Translations under genes and position numbers: made by a program
In this document: positions 12,058-23,184 of the stretch, piece after piece
Numbering within the stretch: position 1 is the stretch's first letter
Layout: every line of letters begins with the position of its first letter
NCBI GenBank assembly: GCA_949752735.1
Contig: OX457036.1
Location: 15,441,356 to 15,505,355, forward strand
DNA from: Lumbricus terrestris
Lineage: Eukaryota; Annelida; Clitellata; Crassiclitellata; Lumbricidae
Direction: 5' to 3'
Length of the DNA stretch: 64,000 bases
The notes under the pieces: generated by a model
What the model was told of the DNA's origin: nothing
Databases searched by the model: none
Seen by the model: only the letters and a program-made list of their open reading frames with translations

Positions 12058-12290
12058 CTATGAATGAGCACTTGCTATAGCGCCCTTTCAAGATTACTAC
12101 TCAGAGTCACTCCCGACTACAACGCTCACCCTGAATCGGAGTTTCACGCCGAAGAGCATAAGCAATATTGCGAGCGAAGGACTTGCTCAGGGTCCCCCGC
12201 GACGTCTTTAGGTGGATACGAAACCGTAACCTTCCAGCTTCAAGGCACCGAACATATCTCTACACATCATCGCGCCCCACAAATGCAAAC
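12058..12290 (-). mobile_element. tRNA-derived SINE, second copy
   Basis: Read on the minus strand: GGGGCGCGATGATGTGTAG, GTTTCGTATCCACC (decayed box B), TCCTTCGCTCGCAAT, GTGAAACTCCGATTCAG and the tail CTTGAAAGGGCGCTATAGC, collinear with 19509-19690. Confidence 0.7.
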
Positions 12291-12412
12291 ACTGTATACA
12301 GCTGCTAACGCAATTCAGCAACAGCTCTGACCCTCCTGCTTGTGACCGAACTCAGGCCTCCTTCTGACTATACCCTTTGGTCAACCCTTCTGTCTCAAGC
12401 GCTCGTGAAAAA

Positions 12413-12700
12413 GCTCGGAGGTTACTATTGGATTATGAAGAACTGATCGTTACCATTGGATTATGAAGAACTGAGGTTACCATTGGATTATGAAGAACTG
12501 AGGGTTACCATTGGATTATATAGAACTGAGGGTTACCATTGGATTATGAAGAACTGAAGGTTACCATTGAATTATGAAGAACTGAGGGTTATCATTGAAT
12601 CATGAAGAACTGAGGGTTACCATTGGATTATGAAGAACTGAGGGTTCCCATTGGATTATGAAGAACTGAGGGTATACCATTGAATTAAGAAGAACTGAGG
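12413..12700. repeat. 27-bp minisatellite, about 10 copies
   Basis: Unit GGTTACCATTGGATTATGAA plus GAACTGA, with single-base variants; contiguous, with no spacers. Confidence 0.92.
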
Positions 12701-13243
12701 AACTAAATAAAAAAGCGATTCTTCGACGATCTTTGTCTCTATAGCCTCTCAGACGAGTTGCTATACAAGGTCAAACATCAAAGGGTCAGTCCACTGAGAT
12801 TACAGCATAGAACAGTATATTTACCAATGTCCTTGATTCCAGTTTTTTAAGTCTAGCACATGAATCTCACAAGATGTAATGAGATAATGCGGCATCATAA
12901 ATTCGTAGATCTATGCCAGACAACTATGATGAGTCACACTCTTAAACCTCCCAACTAATTGGCGTCCATTTGCTGACTCGAGAAGGACGGAGGGTGGAGT
13001 AAACCCAAGGTAAAGTGATATTCTACGAAAGGCGGAATACAGTCATGCTACAATTGATAGATCTATGCGACGCCAGCGGCCAGCGTGGTTGGGGGCTCTA
13101 TAGTAGTAACTGACAACAAAATACTGGAGATATTCCTGGATAAAATCATTCGAATCGGATACCCGCCTAGTGGTGCCCCAACTATTGAGGAACTAGTCGG
13201 GGTTGCGAGGGACAGCCTCTTTTAGCGCATTTGTAGGAAATAG

Positions 13244-13438
13244 CAGGGATGTTTTAAAGGAATTTTTAGAACTACACAATCCGTTCTTTTCCTTCCCATC
13301 CTCCATTGTAAATTACTTCCAATCGGAGGACAGTGGCCATTTTTTGCCAGTTTTAACTTTACAAAAGTGCTTCTACAACTGCACAAATCCATTTAGAACT
13401 GCACATTTTGTGTACAACTGCACGTTAAAAAAGCCCTG
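13244..13438. mobile_element. 195-bp hAT-type MITE, copy 1 of 3
   Basis: Ends CAGGGATGTTTTAAAGG and GTTAAAAAAGCCCTG. A perfect 8-bp duplication GGAAATAG lies at 13236-13243 and 13439-13446. The interior contains repeated CTACAACTGCAC and GAACTGCAC blocks. Same family as 50448-50655 and 55211-55407. Confidence 0.9.
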
Positions 13439-13464
13439 GGAAATAGTAGGCCTACGCATGTATA

Positions 13465-14766
13465 GGGGAAGGTTGCCAAAGATGGACCAGCGCCTAAGAT
13501 GGACCACTTCGTGATTGGCCACAAGGATTGAAACTGTATTGAAATTTGATGCTGTCGTATCTAGCAGGTCACAAGATAGATTGAATGAAATAATTAGACA
13601 TCCGCTATACAGAAAAACCTTCGAGAAAACAGACAAAACGTCAATTGACACTGCTTGATAAAATAATAGCTTGGGGGTAAAATGAATACAAAATCGAGGC
13701 CGGACCTACTGAAAAGTTTGGAATTCGTCTATGAACTAAGTTTTTCAATTCTTTACAAGATACCATACCAGAAAATTCAATATCAAAACTGCTTAAAAAG
13801 TTATATGAGTTGGAAGTGGGTGTGTGCAAGTTGCCTAAGATGAACCACGTGTGGTCCATGTTAGGCGACTATGCATGAACACGGTACAATCATCATTGAT
13901 GCCCATTATTACTAATGCAATTAGCTGCTATATATATTCTACTAAGCTAGTATTTGTAATTTATTATAGACAGTGCTGTGGTCAATGTTGAACTGTGATA
14001 AAAAAAAATTAGAAAATTCTTTGTTTATATTTTTAAATTTAAAAAAGTTTTTTTTAAATAAAAAATTGACAATATAATTTTTTCTGTTTTAAACTTATTT
14101 ATTGAAATATATTCTACTAAGCTGGTATTTGTAATTTATTATAGAAAGTGATGTGGACAATGCTGAACTGTAAGAAAAATTAGAAAATTCTTTGTTTATA
14201 TTTTTTAATTTAAAAAAAAGTTTTTTTAATTAAAAAAATTGACAATTTAATATTTTTCTTTTTTATTATTTATTTAAATATATTCCACTAAGCTAGTATT
14301 TGTAATTTATTATAGACAGTGATGTGGACAATGCTGAACTTTGAGAAAAATTTGAAAATTCTTTGTTTAAATTTTTTAATTTAAAAAAAGTTGTTTTAAT
14401 TAAAGAAATTGACAATTTAATATTTTTTCTTTTTATTATTTATTGAAAAAGTGCATAATATGTATTGTTTAATGTAAGTTTATTTTAGCAGAAATGTTTG
14501 ATGAATTAAGACTGTTTGTCTGCCTTTAACAATACATTTTTTCCATGGTCCATCTTTGGCGCCCATGCTCCTAAGATGGACCACTTAAGCGATTTTTAAT
14601 TTTTTTAATTTTTTTTATTCTATATATTTAAATGAAAATTTTCTTGTATCCAATGGTGCATCTATACCTAATCTATGTAACTACCGTGTTGCATAATTAT
14701 TTTCTCATAATTTGTGGCGATAACGGACGATCATCCTTACGTGGTCCATCTTTGGCAACCTTCCCC
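13465..14766. mobile_element. TA-flanked element with GGGGAAGGTTGCC termini
   Basis: Inverted ends GGGGAAGGTTGCCAAAGATG (left) and CATCTTTGGCAACCTTCCCC (right), flanked by TA on both sides. CTAAGATGGACCA-type motifs recur near both ends and internally (13495, 13836, 14571). A threefold tandem repeat fills the centre. No transposase recognised. The TA target suggests Tc1/mariner-like. Confidence 0.75.
13930..14455. repeat. Three tandem ~173-bp AT-rich units
   Basis: TATTCTACTAAGCTAGTATT and related starts recur at about 13936, 14110 and 14281. Each is followed by GTAATTTATTATAGA and a T/A-rich tail. Confidence 0.85.
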
Positions 14767-14977
14767 TACGTCGCCTTTTCCCGACTACAATAATTATAAT
14801 TCAGGGACATTATTACTGCCTTCGCCCTCGCGTTCACGAATAATTCGAACTTCCACTAAAAGATAATAGGCCTTCAAGGGTTTTGATGTATAAACGACAT
14901 TTTATTTTATCATAAACTTTCCATTTCGATTAACTTTCCGAACTTTCATTCTTGTGGTTATTTGTTTGTTTGGGTGA

Positions 14978-14981
<4 letters not shown>

Positions 14982-15027
<46 letters not shown>
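14982..15027. repeat. (AAGT)n microsatellite
   Basis: About 11 units of AAGT. Confidence 0.93.
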
Positions 15028-15397
15028 TTTTCTTTATTACTCCGCTTGCAAACGCACAATGGGACACAGAACATCATTATAATACATCGAAGTAATAATA
15101 GGTACCGTAACAAAAACGTGCAAATTAAAATCACAAGTTAAATATTTAGATCTATAATTACTAAACTATTATTAGCGTCAATCAAGTAAATATACAGCAT
15201 TCTCGTGATAAATCCCTTTCCAAGCAACAAATCACATCGCGGTATCTCTAGATTATGTGATCGGAGCCTAATGTAATAATAATAATAAAAATATTAAATA
15301 ATAATAATAATAATATGATCGGAGCCTAACCTCCGCATATTACTGAGTGACCCTATTAACGTGATTATCCATCGCCTCTGTGTCTCCCCTTCACAAC

Positions 15398-15525
15398 CAA
15401 ATTATGCTAAATATCATTACAAATTATGTTAAATATCATTACAGATTATGTTAAATATCATTACAAATTATGTTAAATATCATTACAGATTATGTTAAAT
15501 ATCATTACAAATTATGTTAAATATC
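15398..15525. repeat. 22-bp tandem repeat
   Basis: Unit AAATTATGTTAAATATCATT plus AC, about six copies, alternating between AAATTATG and AGATTATG starts (a 44-bp higher-order unit). Confidence 0.88.
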
Positions 15526-16255
15526 ATGGTCACTGCTATGGCGATCATTACGTATTATTTTGTTGGTAGGCCTAATAGGAAATCAAATGAATTGAAATTG
15601 GATTGAATTGGAACGTCGATCTGTGATGGAATATTCTCTGTGTGTAACTGACAATCAATTAGAGCGTTTTGCGTTAAAACAATGTCGCTGTAGACAGTTC
15701 CAGATAATATTAGATGAAAAGGTGGCATTCCAGCCTCCGAATCACACTGGATTAAAAGTAAAAAGGTCACTAATCCGCATTCCAATCGTCAGGGCCACTT
15801 CCGAACTTTGTAAGGACGGCATTATATTCATCAAATATTCAATTTGCATTGTATTGTATTGTATTGCATTGCATTGTATTGTATTAAGACAAGTGCAGGC
15901 CCCGATGCTGTGCATAACTTCCAATGACGCTCTGCACTGTGAGAATTGTGGAAAAATAAGTAAATAACCGAGGGACTGGGGTTGGACAATGATTCATTTG
16001 GAATTGAGGTGTGAAAAAACTAGACTTTACTGCGGGACTCTAAGAAAGACTGGGGGAAAGAAACCTCAACCCAGGCAATTCTCACCCTGCCCCTCTGACA
16101 ATCTATTGGACCACATATTCATAGCGGTGAGTCCTCGAATGTGCGGATATCCGGGTGATGGATGCAGTCACCTTAATACGGGTCTGTTAACCGGTCGTGA
16201 TAGTGATCAACCTAAGAAACCCGATTCAGCACATACGATTCCGATGACTAGACAC
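15525..16255. other. No gene recognised
   Basis: Contains a short ATTGTATTGTATTG run at ~15847. Open frames here are short and lack splice support. Confidence 0.5.
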
Positions 16256-16325
16256 AGCGCTCGTGAATAAGCTGGTGCTCTGCGCTTGGCTTTCGAGTGG
16301 CACTTTAGAAGTTTGTGGATTGCGA
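16256..16325 (+). mobile_element. Solo 3' tail of the same LINE family
   Basis: AGCGCTCGTGAATAAGCTGG, GCTTGGCTTTCGAGTGGCAC, TTAGAAGTTTGTGGATT. Collinear with 4687-4765. Confidence 0.65.
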
Positions 16326-16480
16326 CATATACGACAACGATATAATAGGCCTAAGCACTTCTTCTCGGGGTGGTTAATTGAAACTTCATATGGGCTTAAC
16401 AGTTTACACCACATCACAATGTCATCCTACAACGTCCCGCACAATCATCGATTTATCAAGCGCTATAATAGTAGACTTAC

Positions 16481-16635
16481 CGACAAGAGGTCAGCATCAT
16501 CCTCGTCAACCCGCGGGCTTCCCAGGGGATTGCCACCACAAGGCATCCCTCCGGTCAAAGAAGGCTGCTGCTGCTGCTGCTGCTGATGCTGCTGATGCTG
16601 ATGCTGCTGAAACTGTCTCTCCCTTTGCATCCTAT
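16481..16635 (-). CDS. Candidate second exon, polyglutamine/histidine rich
   Basis: On the minus strand a pyrimidine-rich tract ending CGGAG is followed by RMQRERQFQQHQHQQ, a Gln run and a Pro/Gly/Asp segment (GGNPLGSPRVDEDDADLLS). It then ends in phase 0 at a consensus GTAAGT donor (16475-16480). It joins the upstream exon in phase across a 193-bp intron. Gln/His-rich plus acidic stretches are common in nuclear regulators, but no domain is visible. Further exons would lie below 16,475 and were not found. Confidence 0.38.
16563..16612. repeat. (CTG)n with GATG interruptions
   Basis: Lies within the candidate minus-strand exon 2, where it encodes Gln/His. Confidence 0.9.
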
Positions 16636-16828
16636 CTCCGAGCAACGACGACGAAGATGAAGATGAGGAGGATGCAAACCCCGACGACGATGTTCAACCC
16701 CAGTTGATGGGGTGAAACAGACGAACTACTCCGAAGTCCTCGTAAGAGAAGACTTAGTAGGACACACAGGTTCCTTATCCGCAACCAGGACTAAGTAAGT
16801 CTGTCGTAGGTCCAGAGGAGTAACTCAC

Positions 16829-17039
16829 ATCCCTCTAACTCGTCGTCGTTGTCGTCGTAGTAGTCGTCGCCTCCATCATCGTCATCATCAGTGCTACTAT
16901 AGTCAACGACGTGTAGCCCCTTGCAGATCCGCTGCACGTGGCCAACTCCTAGATCTACGCCCTCTCTCGTCAATGATTCACAACTCGCACAGCGTTTACA
17001 AACACACGCCGCTCCTCCCATTGGTCGCCTACTCAGCAT
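16829..17039 (-). CDS. Candidate first coding exon of an unidentified gene
   Basis: On the minus strand an ATG at 17039 opens 70 codons: a Cys-rich start (CVCKRCASCE), a mixed segment, then a very acidic Asp/Tyr run. It ends in phase 1 at a consensus GTGAGT donor (16823-16828). The next exon (16481-16635) joins in the matching phase. The DNA is GC- and CpG-rich. About 20-40 bp upstream of the ATG the minus strand reads TTATTATACC and CTAAAAATAG (the latter fits a MEF2-type site), so a promoter may lie at 17,040-17,150. I do not recognise the protein. The acidic run could be simple-sequence DNA read in frame. Confidence 0.4.
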
Positions 17040-17820
17040 GAATATTCAACGCGCTATTTTTAGACGGGTATAATAAGGCTGCCGACTCGCGGAACGTCAG
17101 AGTCGAGGCCGGATTTGGTCGCGGTCGGACGTATACGCTGGTTACCGGTAACCGCTGAGAGGGTCCAAGCGAGGGATTTATGGGGTTATTTACATAGCGC
17201 CTTTTCATACATGCATCGTGCTTCTTTGGGCGAACGGAAGGGTCGAGGGACTTCACTGGGTTCCATGGGGTGACTCTGGAAAACAGGGGTGGCGAGAAAA
17301 CGGGGCCTTGGACGTCGTGCATAGGAATGCGTGTAGGCTGGCGAACAGTTCGGTTGACGCCTATGTAGGCTACCATGCCTGGCCGTCGGTCGGGCCTCCG
17401 CTATACGTGTGTGCGCGTAACTGACTCACGGGGAGGACGGATGGGGGAAGCATAGGAAGGGGGCGACACGATGGGCGGAATCTAGAATGGGCGCGCCCCT
17501 GAAAAACCACTTTCTTGATTTTTCTGGACTAACGTGAGCACGCTCAGTCAAGGCGTGACGTCATGAGTGGCATGGGTCTTTTGTGCCCGTGACAGTCAAG
17601 CGGATTGTTCTGACCTGAGGTCTAATTCATGGTCACGATTGTCGTCGCATTGAAGACCAGATGCAGAGGCTGCAGCGGTTCACGGTCTCCGTTCTGACTG
17701 TTTCTTTGCTGAGTGGTAATGACGCGCAACCGAAACAGCAAAAGGTCGAAGGGTCGAACCTCGCGTGATCTTTGTAGTTTGCAAGACGATTTTAGAAACT
17801 TTTTATAAGTGCATAGACAA
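17040..17820 (-). promoter_or_regulatory. GC-rich region upstream of the candidate minus-strand gene
   Basis: Non-repetitive, CpG-rich sequence, unlike the AT-rich repeats around it. It contains CTAAAAATAG and TTATTATACC (minus strand) close to the candidate ATG. No open frame in it is convincing. It could be a promoter or CpG island; this is inference from composition. Confidence 0.3.
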
Positions 17821-17827
17821 GCCCTAG

Positions 17828-18176
<349 letters not shown>

Positions 18177-18779
18177 ATGATCATGATGCTGAGCAACAGC
18201 GAGTGAAGGAATTTTTCAAGGTTCCAACAGGTTCAACCCTGCACTCCCAGCATTCTAATGCACGTGTTCTTTCTATAATGGCATAATAATATAGGCCTAT
18301 ATGCAAACAGAAAGTTGTCTGGATGACATACGGGCATGCGAAATTTCCCATCGTCATGTATATTATTAATCCAATGGAACTGAACTGTTGTTGGACGTTT
18401 AAATAATATACATCATAGTTTTTGTCTGACAAGTTGTTGACCCAACTTTCAAAAACATGCTGTTCATAGATGGGCAGTTTCAGCTAAAGTTACCAACAAT
18501 CAGTTATAACGGCGTTCAAATAGCTAACAGGTAGTTATAACACTATACGTCTAGTAATAAGTAGTCTTAGTAGTTACAGAGTCGGTGAACTACCCTTGCA
18601 TTATTCACGACTAAAAAAACTGCCAGTAGTCAACTATTTCTTTTTATAACTTTGTTCATATTATTTTATCACAAAATTTTAATCGATTTAAAAAGTGGTC
18701 GTCATCAGATTTTGCAGCATTACAACGCTGGTGTATATGCCATGTGCATAATTCATTCACGCATGCATAACAATGATTT

Positions 18780-18855
18780 ATTCATTCATTCATTTCGAGA
18801 ATTTAAATAGCGCCTCTTCAAGAAACCTACTCAGAGACGCTCCCAGCCCGGCCAC
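18780..18855 (-). mobile_element. Solo LINE/SINE tail
   Basis: (TTCA)n, TAGCGCCTCTTCAAG, CTACTCAGAGACGCTCCCAG: the tail family in reverse. Confidence 0.7.
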
Positions 18856-19251
18856 AACTAAAAAATAGGATTTGAGATACTTAAAAAATATAGCGATCTT
18901 CCGAGGTTTCTGCTCGAGAGCGTTCCTGGTCCAACCTCGGCTAAAGATGACAGTTTTTAAGATTGTGATGGAACGTGTCAGAGCATTGACGTGTTGGCAG
19001 CATAACCTAACCTATGGCCTCGAAGGACCAATGTTGAATGAAAGATCCACTGCGGCACCCTTTGCTGTACGCGTCACCAATGCTGCACGGGACTCGTTAT
19101 AGGGCAACAGGAGTGCTAAAAAATTAATAGACTACAGCCGAACGAGAAAGGATAAAGGCGCCTTGCGTGGCTGCAAAAACAGTTAAATTCGGCCCCCTGT
19201 AATAACTTGTGATCACCCGTTCATGCTGTCAATTGCAATATATATATGTAT

Positions 19252-19346
19252 ATATATATCGTCTGTTTAGAGTGCAATGGTGCTATCTCCATGGCTAAAT
19301 GCATTGGAGTTAGAACCATTGCACTCTAAACAGACGATATATATAT
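19252..19346. repeat. Perfect ~30-bp inverted repeat (hairpin)
   Basis: The left arm ATCGTCTGTTTAGAGTGCAA with TGGT and a TA-rich base is repeated inverted at 19315-19346. The 33-base loop itself holds CTCCA / TGGAG. It lies in TA repeats; likely a foldback element. Confidence 0.85.
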
Positions 19347-19508
19347 GTTTGAAAACTTAAACCTATGAATTGTAATAATCATGCGGCGCTGTCAATAATA
19401 TTTTAAATTGAAAGAAGGTAAACATTATTAGTCCGTGATAGACCGTCTGGTCCGACTACGGTATGCCCATAGAACCTACAGATCTATCAGAGAATAACCA
19501 ACATTGAT

Positions 19509-19690
19509 GGGGCGCGGGGGTGCAGTGGGCATGTTCGTCGCCTTGCAGCCGAAGGGTTGTAGGTTCGAATCCATCTCAAGTCCTTCACTCGCAATTGCTC
19601 AGCGCCTCGGAGTGAAACTCCGATGCAGTGTCCGCTCTGTAACCTGGAGCGCCTCTGAGTAGCGAGCTTGAAGGGGCGCTGTAACAAGTG
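19509..19690 (+). mobile_element. tRNA-derived SINE with LINE-like tail
   Basis: The head GGGGCGCGGGGGTGCAGTGG carries a box A-like stretch and a box B GGTTCGAATCC at 19562. The tail GCGCCTCTGAGTAG, CTTGAAGGGGCGCTGTA is the same as the LINE 3' end at 42080-42118. A second, diverged copy lies reversed at 12058-12290. Confidence 0.75.
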
Positions 19691-20029
19691 CACATGCAAA
19701 CATAATGGAATAGCTGAACATGGAACGCCAGATGTGAACCAATTTACTGCTGAACGGGCGGATCCGGGCTTTGTCCTGAACTCCTCTGTGGACATTCCTC
19801 TATTTGACCGAATCGTCCCACGGGCGAACAACCTAATCAAAGATTTTTAAAAACAAAAATGCTTTATATAGTATTCAATTTATGTAAACCAAAGTGCAGT
19901 TATGCAGTTGGATAAATAAAGAACATAACTATTAATTGCTTCGGTCAGCCAAGTAAAATTACCTTATTTATAAACGCCATAGGCGCAAGTAGGCCGCCAG
20001 TAATAACTTTGCACTAATACATGAATTAG

Positions 20030-20290
20030 AAAATTGCATTACTCTGCACTGATCACTGCATTAGCACTTCAAAATCACCGCGTGTTTAAAAAATAACATT
20101 ACTCTGCACTAGCGATTTAAAATCGCATTGCTCTGCACTAGCGATTTAAAATCGCATTGCTCTGCACTAGTGATTTAAAATCGCATTGCTCTGCACTAGT
20201 GATTTAAAATCGCACTGCTCTGCACTAGTGATTTTAAATCACATTGCTCTGCACTAGTGATTTAAAATCGCACTGCTCTGCACTTATGCT
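20030..20290. repeat. 27-bp minisatellite, about 8 copies
   Basis: Unit GATTTAAAATCGCATTGCTC plus TGCACTA. GATTTAAAATC is near-palindromic within each unit. The first units are diverged. Confidence 0.92.
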
Positions 20291-20719
20291 TCAAACTCAC
20301 GTTACATAACCGATTGCAGGAATTCGTAGGAAAAGTCGTTTAACATCAATATAATAAAAGAAAATAAATTTTCACAACAATCTAAATTGCAAATTGACGG
20401 AAACTTAACACGCCCTAGAGTTTGCGATGAGTTGCTGCAGAGTCTAAGACTTCAAGCTAGGTCGAAGTATGACTCAATAATTGTCTCATTAGGCCTACGC
20501 TTTTTGACTATCCGAACTTAATGACTGTGTAGCCAGTTGAAAACAGCACATAAACGGAGATGACTCAGTCAAACGAAATACATTATATCGGACAATAAAT
20601 TACTACAATTAGACTGCTGCCCCAAATACTGTATGACTACGCCTACTCTTGACTACTGAAAAAAGTCAATTTTACTACTCCTATTAGCATTATAACTACC
20701 GGGTACACTAAAAGCAAGT

Positions 20720-21039
<320 letters not shown>

Positions 21040-21040
<1 letters not shown>

Positions 21041-22350
21041 TATTACAACCACCATTGCTACTGTCGCTGCTTCTGCTTCTAGGCCTACAGGTGATAATAA
21101 TAAAAACCTTGGACCAAAAAATCCATCCTTTTTGTAAGCTGTCAATGAAATCGCAAAAAGTCGAAGCTTAACAGTATGGAGCGCTGAGCTCCCGGCAACG
21201 TTCGAACTCACAGAAAGTAATTTTTAGCAGAAAGCTTGCTTCGGACACTCACAGCGCCGTGACATCTAATAACATTTTTTTTAACCTCAATTGCCCTATT
21301 ATAATAGTTTTGAAAAAATCAGAAGTGATGCGTAGGCCTCTATAGTCTATTATAGCTTACGCAGCGAGTTGTTCTAAATGAGTCGCAAGGTGACGCTGGC
21401 TCACTCACAGCAACAGCGTCGTGCTGAATTCAACAGATCGCAGGAAATAATTAACGGAAACCTCCGTGTTTTTCTACCACCGTTATTCGAGAATCGGGTA
21501 AGAATCGGCCGAAACGCTCACGTCACCAGCCCGACATTTGCGTTTTAGACTTAATAAGCCGTCCAACTTCCGGTGATGTAGGCATTCACCACCACGGTCT
21601 TCCCTTTAACTTCCTCGTCGCCATTGTGAGTTTGCCCGCTAAACAACAAACACACCAACACACACACGCATTCAACGACGCCATCTTGCGCTGCTGCATC
21701 GCGTACATTATACAATCATCCGCCTTAACGTCTTACTATCATTGCGAAGGCAGTAATCGTGGATCATCGTAGGGATTAATTGTCCATCGAGGCTCCCGTC
21801 AGTCACGCCATCTTCTCGTATACCGTATACGGGGGGGGGGGGGGGAAGATCCACCACGCCGGTAATTATAAATCGTCGCACTTGTAGCGTGACGTCGCTA
21901 TACGGCCGATGACGTCGGGGGGAAGTCATTAAGAGCACGCGGGAATAATCCAAGTCCGTGATTTGGCGCGCGGATTAATGCGCCGCGGAGAGATATAATT
22001 CGGCGGGCATATCCGTCCGCGTGCCTACCGCGTTAAATAGTTCTTGCGTGCGCGTGAAAGGGGAAATGCACGCCACGCAGAATCGGACGATAATACGATG
22101 TTTGGACAAGTATAAGCGCATTTCGAGAGAATTGTTAGGTAATTAAATGGACTGCCGACTCATCATTAGGCCGTTATTACGACGAGATGAGCAGACAACA
22201 TGCAGACGTGAATTTTAGAAACAAAATATAAATCTACTGTGACAGTCGTGCTCTAATGAAAATAGGAATACGTTAACAGGAACTAGATATAATTATATAT
22301 GACTTTGGTGTTATAAAACGAACCGTAAAGTTAACGATTGTGCATTCAAA
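21040..22350. other. GC-richer, non-repetitive interval
   Basis: CpG-bearing sequence with little repeat content. On the minus strand a TTGTTTAG acceptor near 21644 is followed by 27 codons ending VVVNAYITGSWTAY and a stop, a possible terminal exon, but no partner exon was found. Confidence 0.35.
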
Positions 22351-22351
22351 T

Positions 22352-22420
22352 CATCGTAATCGTAAACTCGGAATTTCTAGCGTCCAGAAAAGCTAAGTCG
22401 CGGGAACCAGCTTATTCCAG
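22352..22420 (-). mobile_element. Solo 3' tail of the same LINE family, reversed
   Basis: CATCGTAATCGTAAACTCGG, AAGCTAAGTCGCGGGAACCA and GCTTATTCC are nearly identical to 25590-25660. Confidence 0.75.
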
Positions 22421-22542
22421 TAGCCTATAGGGCCTACCTGACTTTGCACTGCATAATTATAATCTGTGTGATCGTCCTTCCTCTGTTGAACTCTTCAAAC
22501 CAATATTCTACCACTGTCTAACTCAGCCACTGGTTGCACTCT

Positions 22543-22590
22543 GCCAGTGCCAGTCCCAGGCCTGGATAAAGGAGGAGGACTGTTCAAAGG
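22543..22590. repeat. CCAGTCCCARGCCTGGATAAA repeat, copy 1
   Basis: AGTGCCAGTCCCAGGCCTGG followed by ATAAAGGAGGAGG. Related copies at 32924-32960 and 59565-59605. Probably the end of a dispersed element that I cannot classify. Confidence 0.55.
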
Positions 22591-23184
22591 TAAGGTAAAC
22601 TTAGTCAAAAGAAGGTCCGATTCCGGCTGCAATAAAGGGGCAGAGAGATGTTAAAGTGTGTGTCATTTAGGATAGGAAGGCGGAGGATCCGGCGATAAGA
22701 TGAGTAGTGGTATGAATAATTCTTTTCAGCAGACGAGACAGACCTCATTTTTGGATGGAAATCCCGCGAGGAGTGATAAAATAGAGTCACTTATAACAGT
22801 TCTGTTTTTACGTCTTGAACTCCGTATAGTCTGTACTGCATGGCAGCAAAATGAACAAACGCTTGGCGATTGCAGACTTCATTTTTATATGTAGGCCTGC
22901 GAAGGCCTAACGCCGGTGAGTAAGCATGCAGGTATCTCTGACGCAATTTCAGTGTGCTGTAAAGCAAATTCAAATTTTTACATTAATGTAGCCCAATTTA
23001 TTGAATTTTTGCAGTTGTGAAAGGTTGCAACGCAGCAAGATTTCAATCAAGAAGGCTATGCATATGATCAATACTATTTGCAACATGTTTGGGCGCCAGC
23101 GAGGCAAGTAAAACCCAATGGTCAATAGTCATGGTTACAGTTTAAATGCATGTTAGAAATTAAAAGCATATTCATTTTTATATA

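Larger units (their letters stand above)
18180..20030. other. Gene-free interval with SINE and hairpin
   Basis: Besides the listed elements nothing is recognisable. The sequence is AT-rich. Confidence 0.5.

Noticed and set aside
12413..12700. CRISPR-like array of 27-bp repeats
   Set aside because: Units are head-to-tail without spacers, and the sequence is eukaryotic; a minisatellite. The same applies to 20030-20290.
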